From Cervus elaphus (Eukaryota; Chordata; Mammalia; Artiodactyla; Cervidae): 64,000 nucleotides of DNA. The position numbers were made by a program, and so were the translations under genes. The stretch is from the NCBI RefSeq assembly GCF_910594005.1, contig NC_057823.1, positions 60,386,015 through 60,450,014 on the forward strand, written 5' to 3'. Below the pieces are notes generated by a model. That model worked only from the letters and a program-made list of their open reading frames with translations, did no database searches and was not told the DNA's origin. Shown here piece by piece: positions 1-9,244 of this stretch; position 1 is the stretch's first letter, and each line of letters starts with the position of its first letter.

Positions 1-704
1 GTGAAGTGATAGGACTGGATGCCATGATCTTAGTTTTCTGAATGTTGAGTTTTAAGCCAACTTTTTCACACTCCTCTTTCACTTTCATCAAGAGGCTTCT
101 TTAGTTCTTCGCTTTCTGCCATCAGGTGGTGTTATCTGCATATCTGAGGTTATTGATATTTCTCCTGGGAATCTTGATTCCAGCTTGTGCTTCATCCTGC
201 CCAGAATTTCACATGATGTACTCTGCATAGAAGTTAAATAAGCAGGGAGAAAATATACAGCCTTGAAATACTCCTTTCCCCATTTGGAACCAGTCTGTGG
301 TTCCATGTCCAGTTCTAACTGTTGCTTTTTGACCTGCATACAGATTTTTCAGGAGGCAGGTAAGGTGGTCTGGTATTTCCATCTCTTTAAGAATTTTCCA
401 CAGTTTGTTGTGATCCACACAGTCAAAGGCTTTGGCATAGTCAATGAAGCAGAAATATATGTTTTTCTGGAACTCTCTTACCTTTTTGATGATCCAGTGG
501 ATGCTAGCAATTTGATCTCTGGCTCCTCTGCCTTTTCTAAATAGATGGTTCTAAATAATGTGAACAAGTGGAAGTTCATGGTTCATGTACTGTTGAAACC
601 TAGCTTGGAGGATTTTGAGCATTAGTTTCCTAGTGTGCGAGATGAGTGCAATTGTATGGTAGTTTGAACATTCTTTGGAACCTCCTTTCTTTGGGATTGG
701 AATG
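1..704 (-). mobile_element. BovB LINE (copy A), 3' half with reverse transcriptase domain
   Basis: Read on the minus strand this is the BovB (RTE clade) reverse transcriptase region, running off the window at base 1. The frame at 209-418 shows the RT motif DWFQMGKGVFQGCIFSPCLFN. The catalytic YADD box near 145-160 reads YADN, so the second aspartate is lost, and several stops and frameshifts break the frame. It meets the plus-strand BovB segment head to head at about 704. The two segments share a 35-bp stretch of element sequence (670-704 here, 3089-3123 there), so they are complementary halves of one 5'-inverted insertion rather than two unrelated copies. Confidence 0.9.
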
Positions 705-1176
705 ATCACATGGACCACAGCCTTGTCTAATTCAATGAAACCATGAGCCATGCCATGTAGTGTCACCCAAGAAGGACGGGTCCTGGTGAAGACTTCTGAC
801 AAAATGTGGTCTACTGGAGAAGGGAATGGCAAACCACTTCAGTGTTCATGCCTTGAGAACCACATGAACAGTATGAAAAGGCAAAAAGAGAGGACACTGA
901 AAGATGAACTCCCCAGGTCAGTAGATGCCCAATATGCTACTGGAGAACAGTGGAAAAGTAACTCCAGAAAGAATGAAGAGACGGAGCCAAAGCAAAAACA
1001 ACACTCAGTTGTGGATATGATTGGTGATGGAAGTAAAGTCCAATGCTGTAAAGAGCAATATTGCATAGGAACCTGGAACGCTGGTCCATGAATCAAGGCA
1101 AATTGGAAGTGGTCAAACAGGAGATGGCAAGAGTGAAATCGACATTTTAGGAATCAGTGAGCTAAGATGGACTGGA

Positions 1177-1745
1177 ATGGGTGAATTTAACTCAGATGAC
1201 CTTTATATCTACTACTGTGGGCAAGAATCCCTTAGAAGAAATGGAGTAGTCGTCATAGTCAACAAGAGAGTCCAAAATGCAATACTTGGATGCAATCTCA
1301 AAAGTGACAGAATGATCTCAGTTTGTTTCCAAGGCAAACCATTCAGTATCACGGTAATCCAAGTCTATGCCCCAACCAGTAATGCGGAAGAAGCTGAAGT
1401 TGAACAGGTCTATGAAGACCTAAAAGGCCTTCTAGAGCTATGTTAGTTCTAGATGTCCTTTTCATTACAGGGGACTGGAATGCAAAAGTAGGAAGTCAAG
1501 AAATACCAGGAGTAACAGGCAAATTTGGCCTTGGAGTACAAAACAAAGCAGGGCAAAGGCTAACAGAGTTTTGTCAAGAGAACACACTGGTCATAGCAAA
1601 CACCCTCTTCCAACAACACAAGAGAAGACTACACACATGGACATCACCAGATGGTCAATACCGAAATCAGATTGATTATATTCTTTGCAGCCAAAGATGG
1701 AAAAGCTCTATACAGTCAGCAAAAACAAGACTGGGAGCTGACTGA
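1177..1745 (+). pseudogene. BovB endonuclease remains (copy A)
   Basis: Two overlapping frames carry the endonuclease of the BovB ORF. The first (1177-1446) includes the block EFNSDDLYIYYCGQESLRRNG; the second (1440-1745) has GDWNAKVG, followed by the WTSPDGQYRNQIDYILCSQRW block typical of the C-terminal half of the nuclease. The endonuclease nicks target DNA for target-primed reverse transcription. The frame is split by a TAG directly after LLELC and ended by a TGA where the catalytic GSDH block should follow. The TAG is also present in the second BovB copy (8388-8390). Confidence 0.85.
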
Positions 1746-1997
1746 GGCTCAGATCATGAACTCCTTATTGCCAAATTCAGACTTAAATTGAAGAAAGTAG
1801 GGAAAACCACTAGACCATTTAGGCATGACCTAAATCAAATCCCTTCCATTATTATACATTGGAAGTAACAAATAGATTCAAGGGATTATGTCTGATAGAC
1901 AGAATGCCTGAAGAACTATGGACAGAGGTTTGTGACATTGTACAGGAGGCAGTGATTAAGACCATCAAAAAAGGAAATGCAAAAAGGTAAATGGTTT

Positions 1998-2512
1998 ACG
2001 TAAAATAGATAGCCAATGGGAATTTGCTGTATGGCTTAGGAAGCTGAAATAGGGACTCTGCATCAACCTAGAGGAGTGGGATGGGGAGGGAGATGGGAGG
2101 GAGGTCCAAAACGGAGGAGATATATGTATACCTATAGCTGCTTCATTGGAGAAGGCAATGGCACCCCACTCCAGTACTCTTGCCTGGAAAATCCCATGGA
2201 TGGAGGAGCCTGGTAGGCTATAGTCCATTGGGTTGCTAAGAGTGGGACATGACTGAGTGACTTCACTTTCACTTTTCACTTTCATGAATTGGAGAAAGAA
2301 ATGGCAACCCACTCCAGTGTTCTTGCCTGGAGAATCCCAGGGGAGCCTGATGGGCTGTCGTCTATGCCATTTATGGGGTCGCACAGAGTTGGACACAACT
2401 GAAGTGACTTAGCAGCAGCAGCAGCAGCATGGTTGCTTCATGTTGAGGTTTGACAGAAAACAACAAAATTCTGTAAAGCAATTATCCTTTAAGGAAAAAT
2501 AAATTAATTTAA
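1998..2512 (+). mobile_element. LINE-1 3'-end fragment captured inside BovB copy A
   Basis: The BovB sequence breaks at about 1997 and resumes at about 2513. The insert has the form of a LINE-1 3' UTR end: a G-rich GGGATGGGGAGGGAG block, then a GGCTGATTCATG-type block (split here by a SINE), then an A-rich end. Short direct repeats related to AAAAAGGCAAAT flank it. The same insert sits at the same place in the BovB copy at 8939-9153, so it was present in the common source element. Confidence 0.75.
2147..2433 (+). mobile_element. Bov-A2 SINE with AGC tail
   Basis: Two Bov-A monomers in tandem, each starting GGAGAARGMAATGGCA and ending with the GTCGGACA-CGACTGA-type block (here diverged), followed by (AGC)6 at 2411-2428. 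The direct repeat TGCTTCAT (2139-2146 and 2434-2441) marks the insertion, inside the captured LINE-1 fragment. The other BovB copy lacks this SINE, so it came after that copying event. Confidence 0.9.
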
Positions 2513-2690
2513 AATAAAGACAAATGTTTGTTGAGGAGGCCTTACAAATAGCTGAGAAAAGAAGAGAAGCTAAAGGCAAATGAGAAAAGGAAAGATATAC
2601 CAATTTGAACTCAGAGTTCCAAAGATTAACAAAGAGAGATAAGAATCCTTTCTCAATGATCAATGCAAAGCAATAGAGGAAAACAATAGA

Positions 2691-3062
2691 ATGGGAAACA
2701 CTGGAGATCTCTTCAAGAAAATTAGAGATAGCAAGGGAATATTTCATGCAAAGATGGGCACAATAAAGGACAGAAATGGTATGGACCTAACAGAAGCAGA
2801 AGATATTAAGAAGAGATGGCAAGAATACACAGAAGAACTATACAAAAAAGATCTTCCTGACCCAGATAATCACAGTGGTGTGATCACTCACCTAGAACCA
2901 GACATCCTGGAATGTGAAGTCAAGTGGGCCTTAGGAAGCATCACTACAAACAAAGCTAGTGGAAGTGATAGAATTCCAGTTGAGCTATTTCAAATCTTAA
3001 AAGATGATGCTGTGAAAATGCTGCACTCAGTATGCCAGCAAATTTGGAAAACTCAGCAGTGA
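2691..3062 (+). pseudogene. BovB ORF remains before and at the RT start (copy A)
   Basis: An open frame of 123 codons carries the linker and N-terminal RT part of the BovB protein, with the block ILECEVKWALGSITTNKASG followed by IPVELFQILKDDAVKMLHSV. In RTE-type elements this precedes the RT fingers. The frame ends at a TGA that replaces the conserved tryptophan codon in QQWPQ. It is a fragment, cut at 3123 by the inversion boundary. Confidence 0.8.
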
Positions 3063-3123
3063 CCACAGAACTGGAAAAGGTCCATTTTCATACCAATCCC
3101 AAAGAAAGACAATGCCAAAGAAT

Positions 3124-4049
3124 ATTCATATTCTTAATTATAACCAAGTGACTCCTGGTAAAATGGTGGATTTGAACTTAATATTCCCTAACTGCTCTTC
3201 TGTAGTAGTTTTGTGGTAGAAATAAGAGAGTTCTCTTTAGTGTGTTTTCTATGTAGTATGTTTTCCATTTTTTAATTAGGGATTTTCTTAAAGAGATTTG
3301 CTGAATTTCTTTTGTATGGTAGTTCTGAGCTTGTTTTTGAACTTGGTCAGCCCCTGGGATGACAGACTTTGAGGAGATGCTTCTCTACTATAAGGAGGTT
3401 AACCAGGCTTCTCCACCCTCTGCAGAATTCCTTGCCTATGCTTTTGTGTTCTGTTTCTAAAGAAAGGTCATTCCATTCTTTTTTCAGCATAAATTTTTAT
3501 ATTTCTACACTGATGAGAGGTAAGGCACAGACAGTCCTTAAGAAAGTCACTCAGAGGCCTCTACAAGGTCACACATAATTTTTCCACCCGAGACCAGCAG
3601 GTATTCAAGGTTCATTAAAAGATTGTAAAAGTGCCCATGCTCTAATTACCTGTGCTCATTTAAAAACAATGTTTCCCATGAAATATCTTTAGAAATCAGA
3701 TTATGTGTAAAGATAGATAGGAAAAATCAAAGGCTTTAGAACTTGAGTAATATATTGAGCAATGTATACATAGTAGATGTTCAACACATGACAAGATTAA
3801 TTTTCTTTTTGTGTCAATGCTTGTTAGGCTTTAATTTAAAAAGAACTATGTTTGATAAGATTATCCATTTAGAAGTTATGAGAAATTTATAAAGCCAGAT
3901 GCAGAATAATTTGTAGGATTTCATTACCATGTATGTGATAGAATTTTTTTTAAAGCTATTGCCTTTAGATTAAATAAATCATTTTGCTATTTATTTGAAA
4001 GGTCTCTTCAGGGGGAAAGTGTTCTAAAATTTTTTCAATTAAAAAAATG
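3124..4049. other. Low-copy AT-rich DNA, no gene seen
   Basis: No recognisable repeat, RNA or credible coding frame. Short frames such as 3369-3578 have no recognisable protein pattern. AT-rich, ordinary mammalian intergenic or intronic character. Confidence 0.5.
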
Positions 4050-4440
4050 GAAGGTGACGTATGTCAGGAAGTAAAGGATACAGAAGGTGAGATTTGAAGG
4101 ATAAGGAGAAGTAGGACCAGGGAAACAGGAGGGAAATAGTGTTCAGGATAAAGATAATTCTTCTGTAATCTAGTTGAAAGAGAGAGGGGGGAATGAGACA
4201 GAAGAAAACAAATTCAGAGAGAGATCATGGAACAATTTAAAAGGCAGGAGGAAATGTAAGGAGTTGGGAAAGAAAGAGGTTGGCAGAGGAGAAAGGGAGA
4301 CAGAAGGTCAGAAAAGGGAACAGAGAAGGAATGAGAAACTGGAATGAGATGGGCATGAGGGAGAGCAGTCACGGAAAGAATTAGTAAGAAGGAAACAGAA
4401 GAAACTCCAGGGAAGAAAGGAAAGGGGAGGAGGTGGAATG
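4050..4440 (+). repeat. Purine-rich (GA-rich) tract, about 390 bp
   Basis: The plus strand is dominated by A and G with only scattered pyrimidines, and contains many AGGAG, GAAAG, GGGAA and AGAAG words but no fixed repeat unit. Such strand asymmetry can form triplex or other non-B DNA, but no exact mirror repeat is obvious by eye. It could be a very decayed GA microsatellite. Confidence 0.7.
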
Positions 4441-4940
4441 TGAGAGCAGATTATGGCAGGCCCTTCCTAACCTCCTCTTTGCAAATTTGCCCTCCCACAG
4501 AGCTTCCTCACTTCCTCTTCCTGCTCTTATTCACTGCTCTCAGTTTCAATCTTGACACCAAAATGGAGCTGTTGAGATACTTGAAAGTAGGGCAGAAAGG
4601 CTTCTGGGAGGAAGGCAGTGGTCATTGGGTCTCATGACCACCTTTGGACTGGCAAATGAGTTTCACTTTGTACGCTGGCTTTGATTGTTGACAGTGATGC
4701 TGTCATGGAGGAGTCCCCTGGGCTCAGCAGAAAAGGGTACAGAGATCAAACCTGGAAGTTATTGGTAATAGGTGCCAACTGAATAAGTGTTTGTCATCCT
4801 TGGGCTAGAGCCATAAATAAAGACACTAGTTTTGTCTCTTTTTTTCTGCCTTAAATTCTTTTATATTTTGAGAATGATTTTCCCAGTTTTTGGTATCTCT
4901 CCTCTGAATATGGATAAGTTGAAAGTCATGTTTTTTTCAT
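4441..4940. other. Low-copy DNA, no gene seen
   Basis: No family recognised. A 65-codon open frame at 4440-4637 has no recognisable domain and begins in the purine tract, so it is not called as a gene. Confidence 0.45.
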
Positions 4941-5158
4941 GACTTCTCCAGTGGCTCAGGGGTAAAGAATTTGCCTGCAATGCAGAAGACACAAGAGACA
5001 CAGGTTCAATTCCTGAGTTGGGCAGATCCCCTGGAGAAGGAAATGACAACCCACTTCAGTATTCTTGCCTGGAGAATCCCATGGACAGAGGAGCCTGGCA
5101 GGCTACAGTCCATGGGGTTGCAAGAGTCAGACACGACTTAGCAACCAAACCACCACAT
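4941..5158 (+). mobile_element. Bov-tA SINE
   Basis: A tRNA-Glu-like head (CTTCTCCAGTGGCTCAGGGG, then a GGTTCAATTCC B-box-like block) is fused to a Bov-A body with CTGGAGAAGGAAATG and ends in the GTCAGACACGACTTAGCA block. Full-length form for the family. Confidence 0.9.
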
Positions 5159-5589
5159 TAGGGAATGAAAGGTAGTTCAGCATGGTTAAAAAGAAGAGAA
5201 AATGACTGTGTTCAGATGATGTGTGCTATGGAACAGCAGTGTATTGGTAAATCTGTTCTCAAATAGAAAGGACATTCATTTGTAACTTTTGCCAATTTTT
5301 GTGGTATAAACATTCTCACCAAGGCCAAAATCAAGCTACCAACAGTTTATAAACTGACTTGAAAACTTGTATTTAACAGTCATTTCTCAAACACCAGTGG
5401 AGCTAGCTCTAGCACAGCAGAAGTAAGCAACAGCCAGACCAAGATGGATTTCTAAGCCTTTAATTTTTTCCCCAAAGGTTTCTAAAAGATAATGAATCTA
5501 AAAGTGGCATGGTCAGATCTGTTCTTTAGAAAGATTGTGCCACCAGTTCTGTAAAGGAATGCATTGAGTCAGGGCAAAGCTAAGGCCAG
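5159..5589. other. Low-copy DNA, no gene seen
   Basis: Nothing recognised on either strand beyond general AT-richness. Confidence 0.4.
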
Positions 5590-5745
5590 AGGCAGCCTCT
5601 TAACTAGCTGTCTGGAGTTCAGACCTCGACTCTGCTCCTTTTGGCTGTATAAAGTTGAACAAACCACTTAACCTCTTTGGTCTCTTGTTTCTTTAACAAA
5701 ATATGGTTGATAACATTACACAGTGTTTGGAGAGAGCATGAAAAG
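5590..5745 (+). repeat. MIR SINE fragment
   Basis: Decayed MIR: a CTGGAGTTCAGACCTCGACTCTG head, then the core with AACCACTTAACCTCTTTGGT, and a TATGGTTGATAACATTACA tail that matches the MIR order head-core-tail. Confidence 0.65.
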
Positions 5746-5811
5746 TGTTTCTACAGAAACACTTTTGAAAGGTAAAATTATTAATTTATTCTTTTTTCCC
5801 TCTCTTTCTAC

Positions 5812-6003
5812 CTGTGCTGTGCTTAGTCACCCAATCGTGTCCGACTCTTTGAGACCCCACGGACAGTAGCCCACCAGAGTCCTCTGTCCATGGGATTCTC
5901 CAGGCAAAGAATACTGGAGTGGGTTGCCATGCCCTCCTTCAACCCAGGGATCGAACCCAGGTCTCTCACATTGCAGGTGGATTCTTTACCATCTGAGCCA
6001 CCT
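5812..6003 (-). mobile_element. Bov-tA SINE
   Basis: Minus-strand copy: starts with the reverse of the GTCGGACACGA block (GTGTCCGACTCTTTG), then CCATGGGATTCTCCAGGC, and ends in the reverse tRNA-like head GATCGAACCCAGG ... GAGCCACC. Confidence 0.9.
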
Positions 6004-6187
6004 TATTCTTTTCTCTCTCTTTCTCTGTCCACCTACCACTACCATTTCCCAAATCCTCTTCTCTGGCCCAGAGTGCTAGAAAGGGTATTAGATAGGAAAC
6101 AAGAATGCCTTGGGTCTGCACGTTGCTCAACCACCAACCTAAATCTCTGGTCCTTTCTTATGTCATGAATTAGATAACTGCCTCCTA

Positions 6188-6379
6188 ATTTTTTTTTTAA
6201 AGTATGTATTTATTTATTTGGCTGCACTCGGTCTTAGATGCAGCATGCAGGATATTTGCTTTTGGCATGTGAACTCTTAGTTGCAGCATGTGGGATCTAG
6301 TTCCCTGACCAGGGATTGAGCCCAGGCCACCTGCATTGGAAACATGGAATCTTAGCCACTGGACTCCCAAGGAAGTCCT
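6188..6379 (-). mobile_element. CHR-type SINE
   Basis: Reads in from a T tract (the reverse of the A-rich tail), then GGCTGCACTCGGTCTTAG, CCCTGACCAGGGATTGAGCCC and a tRNA-like head ending CCAAGGAAGTCC. This is the tRNA-Glu-derived CHR family of cetartiodactyls. Confidence 0.85.
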
Positions 6380-6889
6380 GTGCCTTGTAATAAGAGATAA
6401 AAACACTTGCTGAAAAAAATAAAATTGATTTAATTATCTGCATGTCTTTTGTAGAGAGAAGATGGGTTAGTTAAAATTATTGAAAGCTGATGGTCCCCCC
6501 CACCCTACTATTTTTGTTAGCAAGGCAAGTAATGTGTGAGCAACAGTGAAGCAACATTAATTCTGACTTTGTAGATAAGAAAATGGCTTGTAGACAGAGT
6601 ATGCTATAAAATAGAATGAAATCCTGCTACCTTTATTCATTAGGTGATTTAAATCTTGGGAAGTCAACTACTTATGTTAACATTTTTCTTGGCTGGTAAA
6701 TCAAATACCTTTGCAAGGTATGTGTCAGAATTAGTTTATGCTTTTTCAGAAATTTGTTTTAGCACAGTGGTTTCTGTTTTTTCCATCACCAAGTAGAATT
6801 TGTTGTCTATGGTTTTAAGAGCTCACCAGGAAATCTCCCAAGGTGTGCAAATGGACCACAGGGACTTTTTGTTTGGTTAGGTGATACAG
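6380..6889. other. Low-copy DNA, no gene seen
   Basis: AT-rich sequence with no family recognised and no credible coding frame. Confidence 0.4.
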
Positions 6890-7330
6890 CAGGGGTGTTT
6901 AAACCTTTTGTGTGTTCTATGGACAGCTGAGGCAGTGTGATAATGTCACTGTTTTTTGTCTCAGAATGCTTGTAAATGCATAACCTAAAATATGTAAGAT
7001 TATAAGGAAATTAATTATATTGAAATACAGTTATCAAAATACTAAACATTTGAGATATAGCAATAAATTTGCTTTTATTTAATATGCTCATAACCATATG
7101 CTCTAATAACTATCTTAAATCTCTAAGTGCCAAAGAATATAAATATTTCAAGAGCCATCATGTGAAAATGGCTGTGATTTCTATTAGTGACAAAGTCAGT
7201 ACTGCTTATACTACCGCCTACATCATAATTAAAATATATGCTAAATTTTAGTTTGAGTAGAATAAAAACATTACAATATTTAAAATAAATTATTTAAAGT
7301 CATAAACCAGAGAGGTTAAAAACTCCTTTG
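6890..7330. mobile_element. Probable fossil DNA transposon (non-autonomous, about 440 bp)
   Basis: The left end CAGGGGTGTTTAAACC (6890-6905) is an imperfect inverted repeat of the right end GGTTAAAAACTCCTTTG (7314-7330). The interior has no transposase frame. The order resembles an ancient mammalian hAT-like non-autonomous element known to me only by pattern. No 8-bp target duplication is visible, so the superfamily is uncertain. Confidence 0.45.
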
Positions 7331-7353
7331 GAGGAAACTTAAGCCTCAGTGGG

Positions 7354-7399
7354 TGGGATCTGGGGAAGGTTAGAGTAGATAAATTTTAGAGGTTTTTTT
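7354..7399 (+). repeat. Left copy of a long diverged direct repeat flanking the nested LINE block
   Basis: About 45 bp (from GGGATCTGGGGAAGG to the T run) recur at 11622-11668 (from GGGGTCTGGAGAAGG to the T run). I count roughly nine differences. The two copies bracket the LINE-1 3' region and everything inserted in it. Confidence 0.7.
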
Positions 7400-7489
7400 G
7401 TGTTAGCTTTTTAAATTTTTAAAACAAATTTTATTTTTTGTAATCATATATTGGTTAGGGTAAAAGGAGACATTCTATTCTGGAAAACA

Positions 7490-8012
7490 TGTTGCTTTTA
7501 TTTTTAATTATTTTAATTCTTATTGTCATACAGTTGATTTACAGTATTGTGTTAGTTTCAGGTGTGCAGCAAGGTGAATCAGTTTTATACATATTTGTTC
7601 TTTTTAGACTCTTTCCCCACATAGGTAATTACAGAATATTGGGTAGAGTTCCCTGTGATATATAGCAGGTCTTTGTTAGTTATCCATTTTATATATAGTA
7701 GTATGTATATGTTAATACCACTCTCTTAATTTATCTCTTTCCTCACATTTCCTCCTTGGTAACCATAAGTTTCATTTCAAGACCTGTTAGTTTCTTTCAG
7801 CTTGTAAATACGTTTACTTATTTTTATTAGATTCTAATAAATTTTATTAGATTTATTTTTAATAGATATGTGATGTATGATATCTTTCTCTGACTTACTT
7901 CTCTTGGTGTGACAATCCCTAGGTCCATCCACATTTCTCCAAATGGCATTATTTCATTCTTTTTATGGCTAGGTAATATTCTATTGCATATATATGTACC
8001 ATATCTTCCTTA
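7490..8012 (-). mobile_element. LINE-1 3' UTR, left part (split by BovB)
   Basis: The reverse of an artiodactyl LINE-1 3' UTR: CAGTTGATTTACAGTATTG, TTTCAGGTGTGCAGCAAGG, then CCATCCACATTTCTCC and GGTAATATTCTATTGC. It stops at the 12-bp target repeat of the BovB insertion and continues at 11346. The 90 bases 7400-7489 between its T-rich tail and the flanking repeat are not recognisable LINE-1 and might be a 3' transduction. Confidence 0.85.
8001..8012 (+). repeat. Target-site duplication, left (BovB copy B)
   Basis: ATATCTTCCTTA occurs here and exactly at 11346-11357, on either side of the BovB insertion, and the LINE-1 reads through correctly when one copy is removed. Confidence 0.92.
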
Positions 8013-8033
8013 GGAACCTGGAATGTTAGGTGC

Positions 8034-8390
8034 ATGAATCAAGGCAAATTGGAAGTGATCAAACAGGATATGGCAAGAGTGAACATCAATATTTTAGGAA
8101 TCAGTGAACTAAAAAGGACTGGAATGGGTGAATTTAACTCAGATGACCTTTATATCTACTACTGTGGGCAAGAATCCCTTAGAAGAAATGGAAAAGCCCT
8201 CATAGTCAGCAAGAATTCGAAATGCAGTACTGGATGCAGTCTCAAAAATGACAGAATGATCTCTGTTTATTTCCAAGGCAAACCATTCAAGATAACAGTA
8301 ATCCAAGTTTATGCCCCAATCAGTAATGCTGAAGAAGCTGAAGTTGAACGGGTCTGTGAAGACCTACAAGACCTTCTAGAACTATATTAG
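8034..8390 (+). pseudogene. BovB endonuclease N-terminal remains (copy B)
   Basis: A 118-codon frame with NINILGISELKRTGMGEFNS and YYCGQESLRRNGKALIVS, the N-terminal half of the RTE endonuclease. It ends in TAG right after LLELY, at the same position as the stop in copy A. Downstream endonuclease sequence (8400-8740, including GACTGGAATGCAAAAGTAGG) continues out of frame, with a 4-base loss near 8580. Confidence 0.85.
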
Positions 8391-8938
8391 TTCTAAATGT
8401 CCTTTTCATTACAGGGGACTGGAATGCAAAAGTAGGAAATCAAGAAATACCTGGAGTAACAGACAAATTTGGCCTTGGAGTACAAAACAAAGCAGGGCAA
8501 AGGCTAACAGAGTTTTGTCAAGAGAACACACTGGTCATAGCAAACACCCTCTTCCAACAACACAAGAGAAGACTACACACAGACATCACCAGATGGTCAA
8601 CACCGAAATCAGATTGACTATGTTCTTTGTAGCCAAAGATGGAAAAGCTCTATACAGTCAGCAAAAACAAGACTGGGAGCTGACTGTGGCTCAGATCATG
8701 AACTCCTTATTGCCAAATTCAGACTTAAATTGAAGAAAGTAGGGAAAACCACTAGACCATTTAGGCATGACCTAAATCAAATCCCTTCCATTATTATACA
8801 TTGGAAGTACAAAATAGATTCAAGGGATTGGATTTGATAGACAGAATGCCTGAAGAACTATGGACAGAGGTTTGTGACATTGTACAGGAGGCAGTGATGA
8901 AGACCACCCCCAAGAAAAAGAAATGCAAAAAGGCAAAT

Positions 8939-9153
8939 GGTTATGTAAAATAGATAGCCAATGGGAATGTGCTGTATGGTTCAGGAAACTCAAACAGGGG
9001 CTCTGTATCAACCTAGAGGGGTGGGATGTGGAGGGAGATTCAAAAGGGAGGGAATCTATGTATACCGATGGCTGATTCATGTGAGGTTTGACAGAAAACA
9101 ACAAAATTCTGTAAAGCAATTATCCTTTTATAAAAGATAAATAAATTTAAAAT
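8939..9153 (+). mobile_element. LINE-1 3'-end fragment captured inside BovB copy B
   Basis: About 215 bp with the LINE-1 3' UTR G-rich block, GGCTGATTCATGTGAGG and an A-rich end. It is flanked by AAAAAGGCAAAT at 8927-8938 and 9154-9165, a 12-bp target duplication. It sits at the same BovB position as the insert at 1998-2512 and is uninterrupted here. Confidence 0.82.
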
Positions 9154-9244
9154 AAAAAGGCAAATCATGTCTGAGGAGGCCTTACAAATAGCTGAGAAAA
9201 TAAGAGAAGTTAAAGGCAAATGAGAAAAGGAAAGACACACCCAT

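Larger units (their letters stand above)
705..3123 (+). mobile_element. BovB LINE (copy A), inverted 5' half: 5' region, endonuclease, start of RT
   Basis: This holds the BovB 5' region (from about 705), the apurinic-type endonuclease and the beginning of the RT domain. It stops at 3123 inside the block coding FIPIPKK, just where the minus-strand half (1-704) starts. It is interrupted at about 1998-2512 by a LINE-1 3'-end fragment that itself contains a Bov-A2 SINE. The coding frame is broken by stops after LLELC (about 1444) and at 1744-1746. It is not able to code for a working enzyme. Confidence 0.9.

Noticed and set aside
1965..2396. 143-codon minus-strand frame
   Set aside because: It runs through a Bov-A2 SINE and a LINE-1 3' fragment; such SINE-derived frames recur at many places here.
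4941..5010. tRNA gene from the B-box-like GGTTCAATTCC
   Set aside because: This is the tRNA-like head of a Bov-tA SINE. The same holds for all similar heads in the window; none has a full cloverleaf with acceptor pairing.
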